A stretch of DNA of 47,258 nt from Bradyrhizobium genosp. SA-3. Lineage in GTDB: Bacteria; Pseudomonadota; Alphaproteobacteria; Rhizobiales; Xanthobacteraceae. The translations under genes and the position numbers were made by a program. Each line of letters begins with the position of its first letter. Positions within the stretch are counted from its first letter, which is position 1. The notes beneath the pieces are model-generated. The model saw only the letters and a program-made list of their open reading frames with translations. It was not told where the DNA came from and ran no database searches. Positions 26,873 to 35,733 of the stretch are shown here, piece by piece. The stretch spans positions 1 through 47,258 of the forward strand of contig NZ_PSRT01000067.1 in the NCBI RefSeq assembly GCF_004212635.1, written 5' to 3'.

Positions 26873-28987
26873 TTAGGCCAGATGCAAGGCGGTGACGACG
26901 AGATCGATCGCCTTGATGCCAATAAAGGGAATGACGATGCCGCCGAGGCCGTAGATCAAGAGGTTGCGTTGGAGCAGCGCGCCGGCGCCGACGGCGCGGT
27001 AGGCAACGCCCTTCAGCGCCAGCGGGATCAGCGCGATGATGATGAGCGCGTTGAAGATGATCGCCGACAGGATGGCGCTCTGCGGGCTCGACAGGTTCAT
27101 GACGTTGAGCGCGTTGAGTTGGGGGTAGAACGCCAGGAACATCGCCGGGATGATCGCAAAATACTTGGCGACGTCGTTGGCGATCGAGAACGTGGTCAGC
27201 GCACCGCGCGTCATCAAGAGCTGCTTGCCGATCTCGACCACCTCGATCAGCTTGGTCGGATTGGAATCGAGGTCCACCATGTTGCCGGCCTCGCGGGCGG
27301 CCTGGGTGCCGGTGTTCATGGCGACCCCGACGTCGGCCTGCGCGAGCGCCGGCGCATCGTTGGTGCCGTCGCCGCACATAGCGACCAGCTTGCCCTTGGC
27401 CTGTTCGTCGCGAATCAGCTTGAGCTTATCCTCGGGCGTTGCCTGCGCGAGGAAGTCATCGACGCCGGCCTCCGCCGCGATCGCAGCCGCCGTCATCGGA
27501 TTGTCGCCGGTGATCATGATGGTGCGGATGCCCATGCGGCGCAATTCGGCGAAGCGCTCGCGGATGCCGCCCTTGACGATGTCCTTGAGCTGGATGACGC
27601 CGAGCAGCTTGCCGTCCCTGGCGACCGCCAGCGGCGTACCGCCGGCCTTCGAGATATCATCGGCAATGGCCTGGATCTCGCGACCGAGATCCGACAGCGC
27701 GGCCGGCTGGATTGCCCGCGCCGCGTTGCCGGAGGCAACGGCCAGCGGCGCGCCACCGCCGACATAATTCAGCATGGCATCGACCGCACCCTTGCGCACC
27801 GATGAGCCGCCAGCATCGACGCCGCTCATGCGGGTCTGCGCGGTGAACGGGATGAAAGTGGCGCCAAGCTCGGCCATGTCGCGACCACGGATGCCGTATT
27901 TCTCCTTCGCCAGCACGACGATGGAGCGGCCCTCCGGTGTCTCATCGGCGAGCGAGGCGAGTTGGGCCGCGTCCGCCAGCTCCTGCTCGGTGACACCGCG
28001 CACAGGACGGAACGCCGTCGCCTGCCGGTTGCCGAGCGTGATGGTGCCGGTCTTGTCCAGCAGCAGCGTGTCGACGTCGCCGGCGGCCTCGACGGCGCGG
28101 CCGGACATCGCCAGCACGTTGAAGCGCACCAGGCGGTCCATGCCGGCGATGCCGATCGCCGACAACAGCGCGCCGATGGTGGTCGGGATCAGCGTCACGA
28201 ACAGGGCGACCAGCACGATTACCGAGATCGAGCCGCCGGCATAGGCCGCATAGCTCGGGATGGTGACGGTGGCGAACACGAAAATGATGGTGAGACCGGC
28301 GAGCAGGATGTTGAGCGCGATCTCGTTCGGGGTCTTCTGCCGCTCGGCGCCCTCGACCAGCTTGATCATGCGATCGATGAAAGTCGAGCCCTGGGCTGCC
28401 GTGATGCGGACGCGGATCCAGTCCGACAGCACCTGCGTGCCACCGGTGACCGCAGAGCGGTCGCCGCCGGATTCGCGGATCACGGGCGCGGACTCGCCGG
28501 TGATGGCGGCCTCGTTGACGGAGGCAACGCCCTCGATCACCTCGCCGTCGGAAGGGATGGTGTCACCGGCCTCGACCAGCACGATGTCGCCGACCTTGAG
28601 GCTCGTGCCAGGCACGAGCTTGAAGGGCTGGTCGGCACCGATCAGGAGCTTGGCCTGGCTTTCGGTACGGGTCTTGCGCAGCGATTCGGCCTGCGCCTTG
28701 CCGCGGCCTTCGGCCACCGCTTCGGCGAAATTGGCGAACAGCACCGTGAACCAGAGCCAGACGATGATCTGGAAGGTGAAGCCGAGGCTGGCACCGCCGG
28801 TGACGATGTCACGCAGGAAGATCACCGTGGTGAGCGCAGCCACGACCTCGACCACGAACATGACAGGGTTCTTCACCATCAGCCGCGGATCGAGCTTGGT
28901 GAAGGAGGCGCGGATCGCGGGCATCACGATTCTGGGATCGAGCATTGCCGACATCGGCGCACGTTTTTGCAGCTTCATCGTATCCAT
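26873..28987 (-). CDS. kdpB: K+-transporting P-type ATPase subunit B
   Basis: A 704-aa P-type ATPase, the energising subunit of KdpFABC. The phosphorylation motif DKTGT places Asp311. Actuator-domain AAITGESAPV, and hinge MITGDNPMTA with GDGTNDAPALAQADVG, are present. Several membrane helices lie at ~35-85, ~225-285 and ~590-700. It starts 17 nt after kdpA; an in-frame ATG three codons downstream is also possible. All expected catalytic motifs are intact. Confidence 0.97.
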   Translation of the reverse strand: MDTMKLQKRAPMSAMLDPRIVMPAIRASFTKLDPRLMVKNPVMFVVEVVAALTTVIFLRDIVTGGASLGFTFQIIVWLWFTVLFANFAEAVAEGRGKAQAESLRKTRTESQAKLLIGADQPFKLVPGTSLKVGDIVLVEAGDTIPSDGEVIEGVASVNEAAITGESAPVIRESGGDRSAVTGGTQVLSDWIRVRITAAQGSTFIDRMIKLVEGAERQKTPNEIALNILLAGLTIIFVFATVTIPSYAAYAGGSISVIVLVALFVTLIPTTIGALLSAIGIAGMDRLVRFNVLAMSGRAVEAAGDVDTLLLDKTGTITLGNRQATAFRPVRGVTEQELADAAQLASLADETPEGRSIVVLAKEKYGIRGRDMAELGATFIPFTAQTRMSGVDAGGSSVRKGAVDAMLNYVGGGAPLAVASGNAARAIQPAALSDLGREIQAIADDISKAGGTPLAVARDGKLLGVIQLKDIVKGGIRERFAELRRMGIRTIMITGDNPMTAAAIAAEAGVDDFLAQATPEDKLKLIRDEQAKGKLVAMCGDGTNDAPALAQADVGVAMNTGTQAAREAGNMVDLDSNPTKLIEVVEIGKQLLMTRGALTTFSIANDVAKYFAIIPAMFLAFYPQLNALNVMNLSSPQSAILSAIIFNALIIIALIPLALKGVAYRAVGAGALLQRNLLIYGLGGIVIPFIGIKAIDLVVTALHLA

Positions 28988-29004
28988 GGAGGTCAGTCCA
29001 ACAA

Positions 29005-30708
29005 TCAGAACAGGTTGCCGGCGTTCATCGCCAGATGTTCGACGATCGGGCCGAGCGCGAGCGCCGGGAAGAAGGTCAGGCCGCCCATGATCAGGATGAC
29101 GCCGACGACGAGGCCGACGAACAGGCCGCCGGTGGTCGGGAACGTGCCCATGGACGGCGGGATCGACTTCTTCTCCGCAAGCGATCCAGCGATCGCCATG
29201 GCCGGGACGATCATGAAGAAGCGGCCGACGAACATCGCGCTTGCCAGCGTCAGGTTGTAGAAGAACGTGTTGCCGGTGAGCCCGGCGAAGGCCGAGCCGT
29301 TGTTGCCGGCCGCCGATGTGAAGGCGTAGAGCACTTCGGTGAAGCCGTGCGGTCCGGCATTCGCCATGGAGGCGACTGCCGCCGGATAAACCACGCCGAC
29401 GGCGGTCCAGCCGAGGATCATCAGCGGCAGCACCAGGATGGCCAGCATCGCCATCTTGACCTCGCGCGCCTCTACCTTCTTGCCGACATACTCCGGTGTG
29501 CGGCCGACCATGAGTCCTGCGACGAAGATCGCGAGAATGACGAACAGCAGCATGCCGTACATGCCGGCGCCGACGCCACCGACGATGATTTCGCCGAGCT
29601 CGATGTTGATCAGCGGGATCATGCCGCCGAGGGCGGTAAAACTGTCATGCATCGCATTGACCGCACCACAGGAGGCGGCGGTGGTGACGACCGCGAACAG
29701 CGAGGACGCCACAATGCCGAAGCGGACTTCCTTGCCTTCCATGTTGCCGCCGATCAGACCCAGCGCATGGAGCGTCGAGGTGCCGTTTGCCTCCGCCCAA
29801 TAGGTGATGGCGACGCCAGCCAGAAACAGCACGCCCATCACGGAGAGGATCGCCCAGCCCTGGCGCTGGTTGCCGACCATGCGGCCGAACACGTTGGTGA
29901 GCGCGGCGCCGAGCGCGAAGATCGAGAGAATCTGCACGAAGTTCGACAGCGCCGTCGGGTTCTCGAAGGGGTGCGCGGCGTTGGCGTTGAAGAAACCGCC
30001 GCCATTGGTGCCGAGCATCTTGATCGCGACCTGCGAGGCGACCGGCCCGACCGCGATGGTCTGCTTGGCGCCTTCGAGCGTGGTCGCCTCGATATACGGC
30101 CCGAGCGTCTGCGGCATGCCCTGCCAGACCAGGAACAGCGCATAGACGACGCAGATCGGCAGCAGCACGTAGAGTGTACAGCGGGTGACGTCGACCCAGA
30201 AATTGCCGACCGTGCGCATCGAGGCGCGCGAGAAGCCGCGAATCAGGGCCATCGCCAGCGCGATGCCGGTCGCAGCCGACAGGAAGTTCTGGTGCGTCAG
30301 GCCGAGCATCTGCACGAGATAGGACAGCGTGCTCTCGCCGCCGTAGTTCTGCCAGTTGGTGTTGGTGATGAAGGAGACCGCGGTGTTGAAGGAGAGATCC
30401 TCGGCGACCGCGCCCTGCCCGGCTGGATTGAAGGGCAGCACGGCCTGAAGCCGCATCACGCCGTAGATGATGAGGAAGCCGCCGACATGGAACAGCAACA
30501 TGGCGACCGTGTAGGTCAGCCAATGCTGCTCGCGCTTCTCGTCGACGCCGGAAATCCAGTAGATGCCGGCCTCGATCGGACGCAACACCGGCGACAGGAA
30601 CGTCCGCTCGCCGTTGAACACGCGCGTCATGTGCCAGCCGAGTGGCTTGGTCAGTGCAACGATAATGACGCAAAACAGAATGATCTGGAGCCAACCGATC
30701 ACAGTCAT
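29005..30708 (-). CDS. kdpA: K+-transporting ATPase subunit A
   Basis: A 567-aa potassium-selective channel-like subunit with about ten membrane helices. Selectivity-loop sequences such as SFITNTNWQNYGGE, LGTNGGGFFNANAAHPFENP and AGNNGSAFAGLTGN are intact. KdpA takes up K+ and passes it to KdpB through an internal tunnel. It lies 40 nt after kdpF and was assigned the ATG at 30708. Confidence 0.97.
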   Translation of the reverse strand: MTVIGWLQIILFCVIIVALTKPLGWHMTRVFNGERTFLSPVLRPIEAGIYWISGVDEKREQHWLTYTVAMLLFHVGGFLIIYGVMRLQAVLPFNPAGQGAVAEDLSFNTAVSFITNTNWQNYGGESTLSYLVQMLGLTHQNFLSAATGIALAMALIRGFSRASMRTVGNFWVDVTRCTLYVLLPICVVYALFLVWQGMPQTLGPYIEATTLEGAKQTIAVGPVASQVAIKMLGTNGGGFFNANAAHPFENPTALSNFVQILSIFALGAALTNVFGRMVGNQRQGWAILSVMGVLFLAGVAITYWAEANGTSTLHALGLIGGNMEGKEVRFGIVASSLFAVVTTAASCGAVNAMHDSFTALGGMIPLINIELGEIIVGGVGAGMYGMLLFVILAIFVAGLMVGRTPEYVGKKVEAREVKMAMLAILVLPLMILGWTAVGVVYPAAVASMANAGPHGFTEVLYAFTSAAGNNGSAFAGLTGNTFFYNLTLASAMFVGRFFMIVPAMAIAGSLAEKKSIPPSMGTFPTTGGLFVGLVVGVILIMGGLTFFPALALGPIVEHLAMNAGNLF

Positions 30709-30748
30709 GGAGAGAGCCTTTGTGGAATCGCGTTTGAGCGGCGCCCGC

Positions 30749-30838
30749 TCAGAACCGTTCGGGCCGCAGCAGCGCGTAGGTGAGATACATCAGGAGGCCG
30801 AATGAGACGGCACCGGCGAGCGCATAATCGAAGATCAT
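30749..30838 (-). CDS. kdpF: K+-transporting ATPase subunit F
   Basis: A 29-aa single-helix peptide ending LTYALLRPERF, the typical KdpF C-terminus, after a hydrophobic stretch AGAVSFGLLMYL. It stabilises the Kdp complex in the membrane. ATG 30838 is preceded by GAGGGAG at suitable spacing. It lies 40 nt upstream of kdpA and 11 nt after another small membrane peptide gene. Confidence 0.9.
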   Translation of the reverse strand: MIFDYALAGAVSFGLLMYLTYALLRPERF

Positions 30839-30849
30839 GGCCCGCTCCC

Positions 30850-30933
30850 TCAAAGCCGCTCGCAGGCGTAGGTGTAGCCGACCGCGAGCGCGAAGAAGGC
30901 AAAGCCCAGCGCCAGCATCAGAATGTCCATCAT
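30850..30933 (-). CDS. Small membrane peptide at the head of the kdp operon
   Basis: A 27-aa peptide, nearly all one hydrophobic helix (LMLALGFAFFALAVGY) with a short tail TYACERL. A start one codon later at 30930 is also possible. The ribosome binding site is weak (GAGGAT, about 10 nt away). It lies 11 nt upstream of kdpF on the same strand. Similar short ORFs ending in ACERL occur before kdpF in other proteobacteria, from memory, which supports it being real. Its role is unknown; an accessory Kdp subunit is plausible. Confidence 0.65.
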   Translation of the reverse strand: MMDILMLALGFAFFALAVGYTYACERL

Positions 30934-31046
30934 GGAGATGATCCTCGTCGTGTCCATACGTCCGGCAATTATTCTCGGCCTGCCGGCGGCACGACGCTGA
31001 CGTGCCACCCCGGACATAGGTTTTCGAGACGAGGGCCGCGGCGAAG

Positions 31047-31131
31047 TTATAGGAATCTCATAAAGGCCTCCGGGCCGGCTTGCCGTGGTCGGTCAGGCAA
31101 GTGCATCCGCGCCTTTATGAAATCCTTATAT
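31047..31131. promoter_or_regulatory. Imperfect inverted repeat upstream of kdp, possible KdpE site
   Basis: The arms 31047-31067 and 31111-31131 share a perfect TCATAAAGGC/GCCTTTATGA core and extend imperfectly to 21 bp. Each reads TTTATGA(A/G)AT(T/C)C(T/C)TATA in one orientation, with two AT-rich half-sites. They stand out in GC-rich sequence, 114-198 nt upstream of the first kdp gene and 76 nt or more before the divergent gene at 31207. Binding by KdpE is inferred from position and from the TTTATA-like half-sites of known KdpE targets. Confidence 0.45.
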
Positions 31132-31206
31132 CTTCCGCCCCTTCCTCACCTCGTTTTCAAATGCCGTTCAAGCCATCTTGAGACGCCGGCCGACTGACCG
31201 ACGCAG

Positions 31207-31692
31207 ATGTCCACGAGGCCTAAAGTGACCACCGCTCTCGAACGCCGTGATCTGCTCTTGCTGAGCGAACGCATTCGCGCCGCGCGCGCAATGACGCGGC
31301 CGTTGATGATCGAGATCATCGATACGGCGTGCCGACGCTTCCCCTCGCTCAGGCAAAGCGCAGGCACCGCGCGCGTCATGTGCCTGATCGATGTCGAGGC
31401 TTGGGCCGATGCCGCGCTCGCATTGATGGAGCTCGAGCTGCCGCTTTGGCAGGTCCGCCGTATCGCCTATGACGATGGGGAGTGGCATTGCGCCCTGTCG
31501 CGCCAACGCGAACTGCCGGACTGGCTGGACTCCGCGGTCGAGGCCCGCCATGCCGACCTTGCGCTCGCCCTGCTGTCGGCCTTCGCCGAGGCGCAGGTGC
31601 TGACCTTGGAGGCAGCCCGGCCGAGCGTTCCCTCTGTTCGTCCAGCCCGCGATCCGCTCTACGAGCCGATCGGCTGCGACAATGTCGGTTAG
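31207..31692 (+). CDS. Uncharacterised protein divergent from kdp
   Basis: A 161-aa soluble, mostly helical protein that I do not recognise. It has no signal peptide or membrane helix. A central segment with Trp residues (AWADAALALMELELPLWQVRR, then DDGEWHCALSRQRELPDWLD) looks like a small conserved domain; the last ~25 residues are Pro/Ser-rich and probably disordered. Codon use is like that of its neighbours, which supports a real gene. It shares its upstream region with the kdp operon. The ATG at 31207 lacks a strong ribosome binding site; an in-frame GTG at 31225 is an alternative. Confidence 0.7.
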   Translation: MSTRPKVTTALERRDLLLLSERIRAARAMTRPLMIEIIDTACRRFPSLRQSAGTARVMCLIDVEAWADAALALMELELPLWQVRRIAYDDGEWHCALSRQRELPDWLDSAVEARHADLALALLSAFAEAQVLTLEAARPSVPSVRPARDPLYEPIGCDNVG

Positions 31693-31698
31693 ACGCGC

Positions 31699-31827
31699 AT
31701 GCAGACCGGCACGCGAAATCTGGAGCAAGTGGTCACCGTGATTGTCTTGACCATGACGCTGAGCCTGATCTGGGGCGCCGTGCTGACGCTCGTGATCACG
31801 CTGGCAGCACGCGGCCTGGGCGTTTAG
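31699..31827 (+). CDS. Possible 42-aa single-pass membrane peptide
   Basis: A short frame starting six bases after the preceding stop. It has a polar N-terminus (MQTGTRNLEQ) and a long hydrophobic stretch (VTVIVLTMTLSLIWGAVLTL) that would span the membrane once. No Shine-Dalgarno sequence is seen, so it would depend on translational coupling with the upstream gene. No family is recognised. It may be a chance frame. Confidence 0.4.
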   Translation: MQTGTRNLEQVVTVIVLTMTLSLIWGAVLTLVITLAARGLGV

Positions 31828-31993
31828 GGTCGTGCCACCGCGCGCGGCAAGTGCACGGGAGCTGACCATGGCTGCCTTTGAAGCGAGCAACCGGGCCCGC
31901 ACCGCGGTCGCGATGCCAGGTTGAGGCGGCGTATCCCGCGGAAAAGTCCCGACCGATCTGGCGCAATTTCACGGAACCGTGTAGAGCGGTTTC

Positions 31994-32629
31994 ATGAGCA
32001 CAAGCAGCGTCAACGTCGTCGCCCACCCCCTGGTCCAGCACAAGCTCTCCTTGATGCGGGAGAAGGACCGCTCGACCAAGAGCTTTCGCGAGATCCTGAA
32101 CGAGATCGGGATGCTGCTCGGCTACGAGGTGACGCGCGACCTGCCGCTGGAGCTGGTGGACATCGAAACGCCGATCGCGCCGATGCAGGCGCCGAAGATC
32201 GCCGGCAAGAAGCTCACGCTGGCGCCGATCCTGCGCGCGGGCGTCGGCTTCCTCGACGGCATGCTGGCGCTGATGCCCTCGGCGCGCATCGCCCATATCG
32301 GGCTCTACCGCGACCCCGAGACGTTGCAGGCCGTGGAATATTACTTCAAGGCGCCGCAGGACCTGTCCGATCGCACCGTGATCCTGATGGATCCGATGCT
32401 GGCCACCGGCAATTCGGCCTGCGCCGGCGCCTCCCTGCTCAAGGCCCGCGGCGCCCGCGACATCCGCTTCGTCTGCCTTTTGGCCGCGCCCGAGGGCATC
32501 GCGCAGTTCCAGAGCGAGCATCCCGACGTGCCGGTCTGGACCGCCGCGATCGACGAACGGCTCAACGACCACGGCTACATCGTGCCGGGCCTGGGCGATG
32601 CCGGCGACCGGATGTTCGGCACCAAGTAG
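31994..32629 (+). CDS. upp: Uracil phosphoribosyltransferase
   Basis: A 211-aa cytoplasmic enzyme that converts uracil and PRPP to UMP in pyrimidine salvage. The PRPP-binding motif ILMDPMLATGNSA lies at about 130-142 and the uracil-binding C-terminus PGLGDAGDRMFGTK is complete. Length equals the usual family size (208-212 aa). The N-terminal HPLVQHKLSLMREKDRSTKSF is typical. The preceding 166 nt (31828-31993) hold no further gene I can support. The acyl-CoA ligase gene follows after 33 nt. Confidence 0.96.
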   Translation: MSTSSVNVVAHPLVQHKLSLMREKDRSTKSFREILNEIGMLLGYEVTRDLPLELVDIETPIAPMQAPKIAGKKLTLAPILRAGVGFLDGMLALMPSARIAHIGLYRDPETLQAVEYYFKAPQDLSDRTVILMDPMLATGNSACAGASLLKARGARDIRFVCLLAAPEGIAQFQSEHPDVPVWTAAIDERLNDHGYIVPGLGDAGDRMFGTK

Positions 32630-32662
32630 ACAGCTTTGCGCGATCGGGTTACTCCGATTGCC

Positions 32663-34234
32663 ATGCTGACCGACAGACTTTCGCTGCAATCGCTGATCCG
32701 GACCGAGGCCGCCAGTCCCGCCTTCGTGTTCGATGGCACGCCGGTCTCGCGCGCGGAGTTCTCAGGAAAGATCGAGCAGACTGCCGCCTGGCTCACCGCC
32801 CAGGGCATCGGCAGGGGCGACGTCGTCGCGGTCTGGCTGGTCAACCGGATCGAATGGCTCGCACTGTTGTTCGCCGCCGCCCGCCTGGGCGCGGTCGTCG
32901 CCGCGGTCAATACGCGCTATCGCAGCGCGGAGGTCGCGCATCTGCTGCGCGTGTCCGGTGCCAAGCTGATGGTGGTGGAAGCCGCGTTCCGCTCGATCGA
33001 CTTTGCCGCCATCCTCGCCGATGTCGCCAAGGACGAGGTGCCCGCGCTGCAACAGCTCGCGGTGGTCGGCGCGGATGCCATCCCGGCACACTGGCCTTGT
33101 GTGCGGTTCGATGCGTTCGAGCGGCCCTGTCCGCCCGCTCCGCCGGCTGAGGACGACATCGACCTGCCCGTGCTGCTCTACACGACATCGGGCACGACCA
33201 AGGGCCCGAAGCTCGTCGCGCATTCGCAGCGGACGCTGGCGACGCACGCCGCTTCCGTTGCCAAGGCACTCGAGCTCGATCCACAGCGCCATTCGCTGCT
33301 GGCGATGCTGCCGTTCTGCGGCACTTTTGGTATGACGAGCCTGCTCGGCTTCATCGCGGCGGGCGCCGCCATCCATGTACTCGACGCCTTCGAAGCGGCC
33401 CCGGCGGCGAAGGTCCTCAGCGAGTGCAGGATCACGCATTCATTCGGCTCGGATGAGATGTTCCGCCGCATCCTCGCGCTCACCGATGCACCACGTCCGT
33501 TTCCGCATCTCGAAATCTGCGGCTTCGCCGCGTTCCAGCCCGGCTGGCGCGAGCTGGCCGCGGAGGCCGAGGCGCGCGGCATGCCGCTGTTCGGACTCTA
33601 CGGGTCGAGCGAGGTGCAGGCGCTGTTCTCGATCGGCCGCGGCAGCGATGGCTTCGCCGACCGCATCGAAGGCGGCGGCTGGCCGATGTCGCCGGACGCG
33701 AAAGTCCGCGTCCGCGATGTCGAGACCGCCGAACTTGCGGACAGCGACGTCTCCGGCGAGATCGAGATCAGCGCGCCGTCGCGCTTCCTCGGCTACTTCA
33801 ACAATCCCGAGGCGACGCGCGAAGCGATCACCGCCGACGGATTCTTCCGCACCGGCGACATCGGCCACCTGCGCGGCGATGGTTCATTCGTCTACGAGAC
33901 CCGCGCGGGCGATGCGATGCGGCTCGGCGGTTTCCTGGTCGCGCCCGGAGAAATCGAAGACGAGCTAAAGTCTTGTGCGGGGGTGGCCGATGCCCAGGTG
34001 GTCGCGATCGACCTCAAGGGACAGGCACGCTGCGTCGCTTTCGTGATCCCGGCTGGAGAGCCACCGCGACAGGAAGCGCTGACCGCCCATCTGCGCGAGC
34101 GGCTCGCCGGCTACAAGGTGCCGGCGCGGATCTACGTGGTGGACGCCTTCCCCGTCACCGACAGTGCCAACGGCGTCAAGATTCAACGCGCCAGGCTTCG
34201 TGCCATGGCCATGGAACGGATCGCCGCCGAATAG
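32663..34234 (+). CDS. AMP-binding acyl-CoA synthetase family protein
   Basis: A 523-aa member of the adenylate-forming superfamily, which activates a carboxylic acid with ATP and transfers it to CoA. Motifs: LLYTTSGTTKGPKLVAHS (P-loop), LYGSSEVQALFS, FFRTGDIGHL and AMRLGGFLVAPGEIEDEL. The C-terminal catalytic Lys lies in SANGVKIQRARLR. The usual GR-x-KD hinge is altered to TRAGD, a variant that may define a subfamily. ATG 32663 was preferred to a TTG at 32636. The substrate is unknown. Nearby acyl-CoA dehydrogenase, hydratase and lyase genes suggest a small acid-degradation module. Confidence 0.88.
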   Translation: MLTDRLSLQSLIRTEAASPAFVFDGTPVSRAEFSGKIEQTAAWLTAQGIGRGDVVAVWLVNRIEWLALLFAAARLGAVVAAVNTRYRSAEVAHLLRVSGAKLMVVEAAFRSIDFAAILADVAKDEVPALQQLAVVGADAIPAHWPCVRFDAFERPCPPAPPAEDDIDLPVLLYTTSGTTKGPKLVAHSQRTLATHAASVAKALELDPQRHSLLAMLPFCGTFGMTSLLGFIAAGAAIHVLDAFEAAPAAKVLSECRITHSFGSDEMFRRILALTDAPRPFPHLEICGFAAFQPGWRELAAEAEARGMPLFGLYGSSEVQALFSIGRGSDGFADRIEGGGWPMSPDAKVRVRDVETAELADSDVSGEIEISAPSRFLGYFNNPEATREAITADGFFRTGDIGHLRGDGSFVYETRAGDAMRLGGFLVAPGEIEDELKSCAGVADAQVVAIDLKGQARCVAFVIPAGEPPRQEALTAHLRERLAGYKVPARIYVVDAFPVTDSANGVKIQRARLRAMAMERIAAE

Positions 34235-34279
34235 GCTCTTCTAGGGCAATAACCGTAAGTTCTTCTTAGTAGGACTTGC

Positions 34280-35446
34280 TTAGTAAGACTTGGCGAGGCC
34301 AAGCACTTTTTCTGCGATGAAGCTGAGCGCAAGCTGCGGACTGACCGGCGCGATGCGCGGGATCAGGATCTCGCGCAGGTACCGCTCGACGTGGAATTCC
34401 TTGGCATAGCCAAAGCCGCCATGGGTCATCACGGCCTGCTCGCAGGCCGAGAAGCCGGCTTCGCCCGCGAGATACTTTGCCGCATTGGCGGCGGCGCCGC
34501 AGGGCATGCCCTTGTCGTATTGCCAGGCCGCCGACATCACCATCAGCCAGGCCGCCTCGAGCTCGACCCAGTTCACCGCCAGCGGATGCTGGATGCCCTG
34601 GTTCTTGCCGATCGGGCGGTTGAACACCACGCGCGTCTTGGCGTACTCGGTCGCGCGCGACAGCGCGAGCTTGCCGAGCCCCACGGCCTCCGCCGCGATC
34701 AGGATACGCTCCGGGTTCATGCCTTCGAGGATGTACTGGAAACCCTTGCCTTCCTCGCCGATCCGATCCTCCATCGGAATTTCAAAGTCCTCGAAGAACA
34801 GCTCGTTGGAATCGACGATCTTGCGGCCCATCTTCTCGATTTCGTGGACCTTGATCCTGTTGCGGTCGAAATCGGTGTAGAACAGGCTGAGGCCGTGGGT
34901 CGGCGAGCGCACCTCTTCCAACGGCGTGGTGCGCGCCAGCAGCAGGATCTTGTGCGCGACCTGCGCGGTCGAGATCCACACCTTCTGGCCGTTGACGATG
35001 TAGCGGTCGTTCTTGGCGACCGCGCGGGTCTTGAGCTGGGTGGTGTTGAGGCCGGTGTTGGGTTCGGTGACGGCGAAGCACGCCTTCTCGCGGCCTTCCA
35101 CCATCGGCGGCAGCATGCGCTTGCGTTGCTCTTCGGTGCCGAACACGACGACGGGATTGAGCCCGAACACGTTGATGTGCACCGCGGACGCCCCGGACAT
35201 GCCGGCACCGGATTCCGCGATCGTGCGCATCATGATCGCGGCTTCCGTGATGCCGAGCCCGGAGCCGCCATACTCCTCCGGCACGCAGATGCCGAGCCAG
35301 CCGGCATCGGCCAGCGCCTTGTGAAAATCGTGCGGGAAGCCGCCGTCGTGGTCCTTCTTCAGCCAATAGGCGTCGGGGAAGCCTTCGCAGATCTTGGCGA
35401 TGGCGTCGCGAATGGCTTCCTGCTGATCGGTGAGCGCGAAATCCAT
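34280..35446 (-). CDS. Acyl-CoA dehydrogenase
   Basis: A 388-aa flavoenzyme that desaturates an acyl-CoA at C2-C3. It has the N-terminal helical domain, the FAD/substrate motif CFAVTEPNTGLNTTQLKTRA and the C-terminal helices with MTHGGFGYAKEFHVERYLRE. The usual catalytic Glu of medium-chain type enzymes (IYEGT motif near the C-terminus) is absent; the matching segment reads IPRIAPVS. Glu246 in NPERILIAA lies where isovaleryl- and long-chain-type enzymes carry their base. It is convergent with the upstream ligase gene. Confidence 0.92.
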   Translation of the reverse strand: MDFALTDQQEAIRDAIAKICEGFPDAYWLKKDHDGGFPHDFHKALADAGWLGICVPEEYGGSGLGITEAAIMMRTIAESGAGMSGASAVHINVFGLNPVVVFGTEEQRKRMLPPMVEGREKACFAVTEPNTGLNTTQLKTRAVAKNDRYIVNGQKVWISTAQVAHKILLLARTTPLEEVRSPTHGLSLFYTDFDRNRIKVHEIEKMGRKIVDSNELFFEDFEIPMEDRIGEEGKGFQYILEGMNPERILIAAEAVGLGKLALSRATEYAKTRVVFNRPIGKNQGIQHPLAVNWVELEAAWLMVMSAAWQYDKGMPCGAAANAAKYLAGEAGFSACEQAVMTHGGFGYAKEFHVERYLREILIPRIAPVSPQLALSFIAEKVLGLAKSY

Positions 35447-35733
35447 ATTCTTGATCTCCTTATGGGGAGCAGCGGCGACTGACGTTCCCGATTTTTAAGG
35501 CAAGTCGGGAATGACCGTGGAAGCCGCGACCGCGCGCAATCTCTCTTCTCTTCGCGTCACCCACCCAAAGGCCATGGCCAATTGCTGCGCCGGACGTTCC
35601 CTCGGTTGCGTTCTTTAGCTCGAAAAACTGAATACAGATACGTGAATTTGTCTGCCAACTGTGTGTACCATGCATAGGGTCATGCGGCGCGACTGTGCGA
35701 GCGCGCTGTTATTTCGCAGGGAGGGAAACCGCG
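35447..35733. other. Divergent control region between acyl-CoA dehydrogenase and MaoC genes
   Basis: These 287 nt contain no gene I can support. They separate the leftward dehydrogenase from the rightward hydratase-lyase pair and must hold both promoters. The segment 35628-35665 is more AT-rich than its surroundings. GGAAC motifs here, on either strand, have no matching -10 box. The ribosome binding site GGGAGGGA at 35720-35727 belongs to the MaoC gene. Confidence 0.5.

Noticed and set aside
31968..31993. EcfG promoter before upp
   Set aside because: A GGAAC is present, but the next GGTT is only about 10 nt away and the spacing is wrong.
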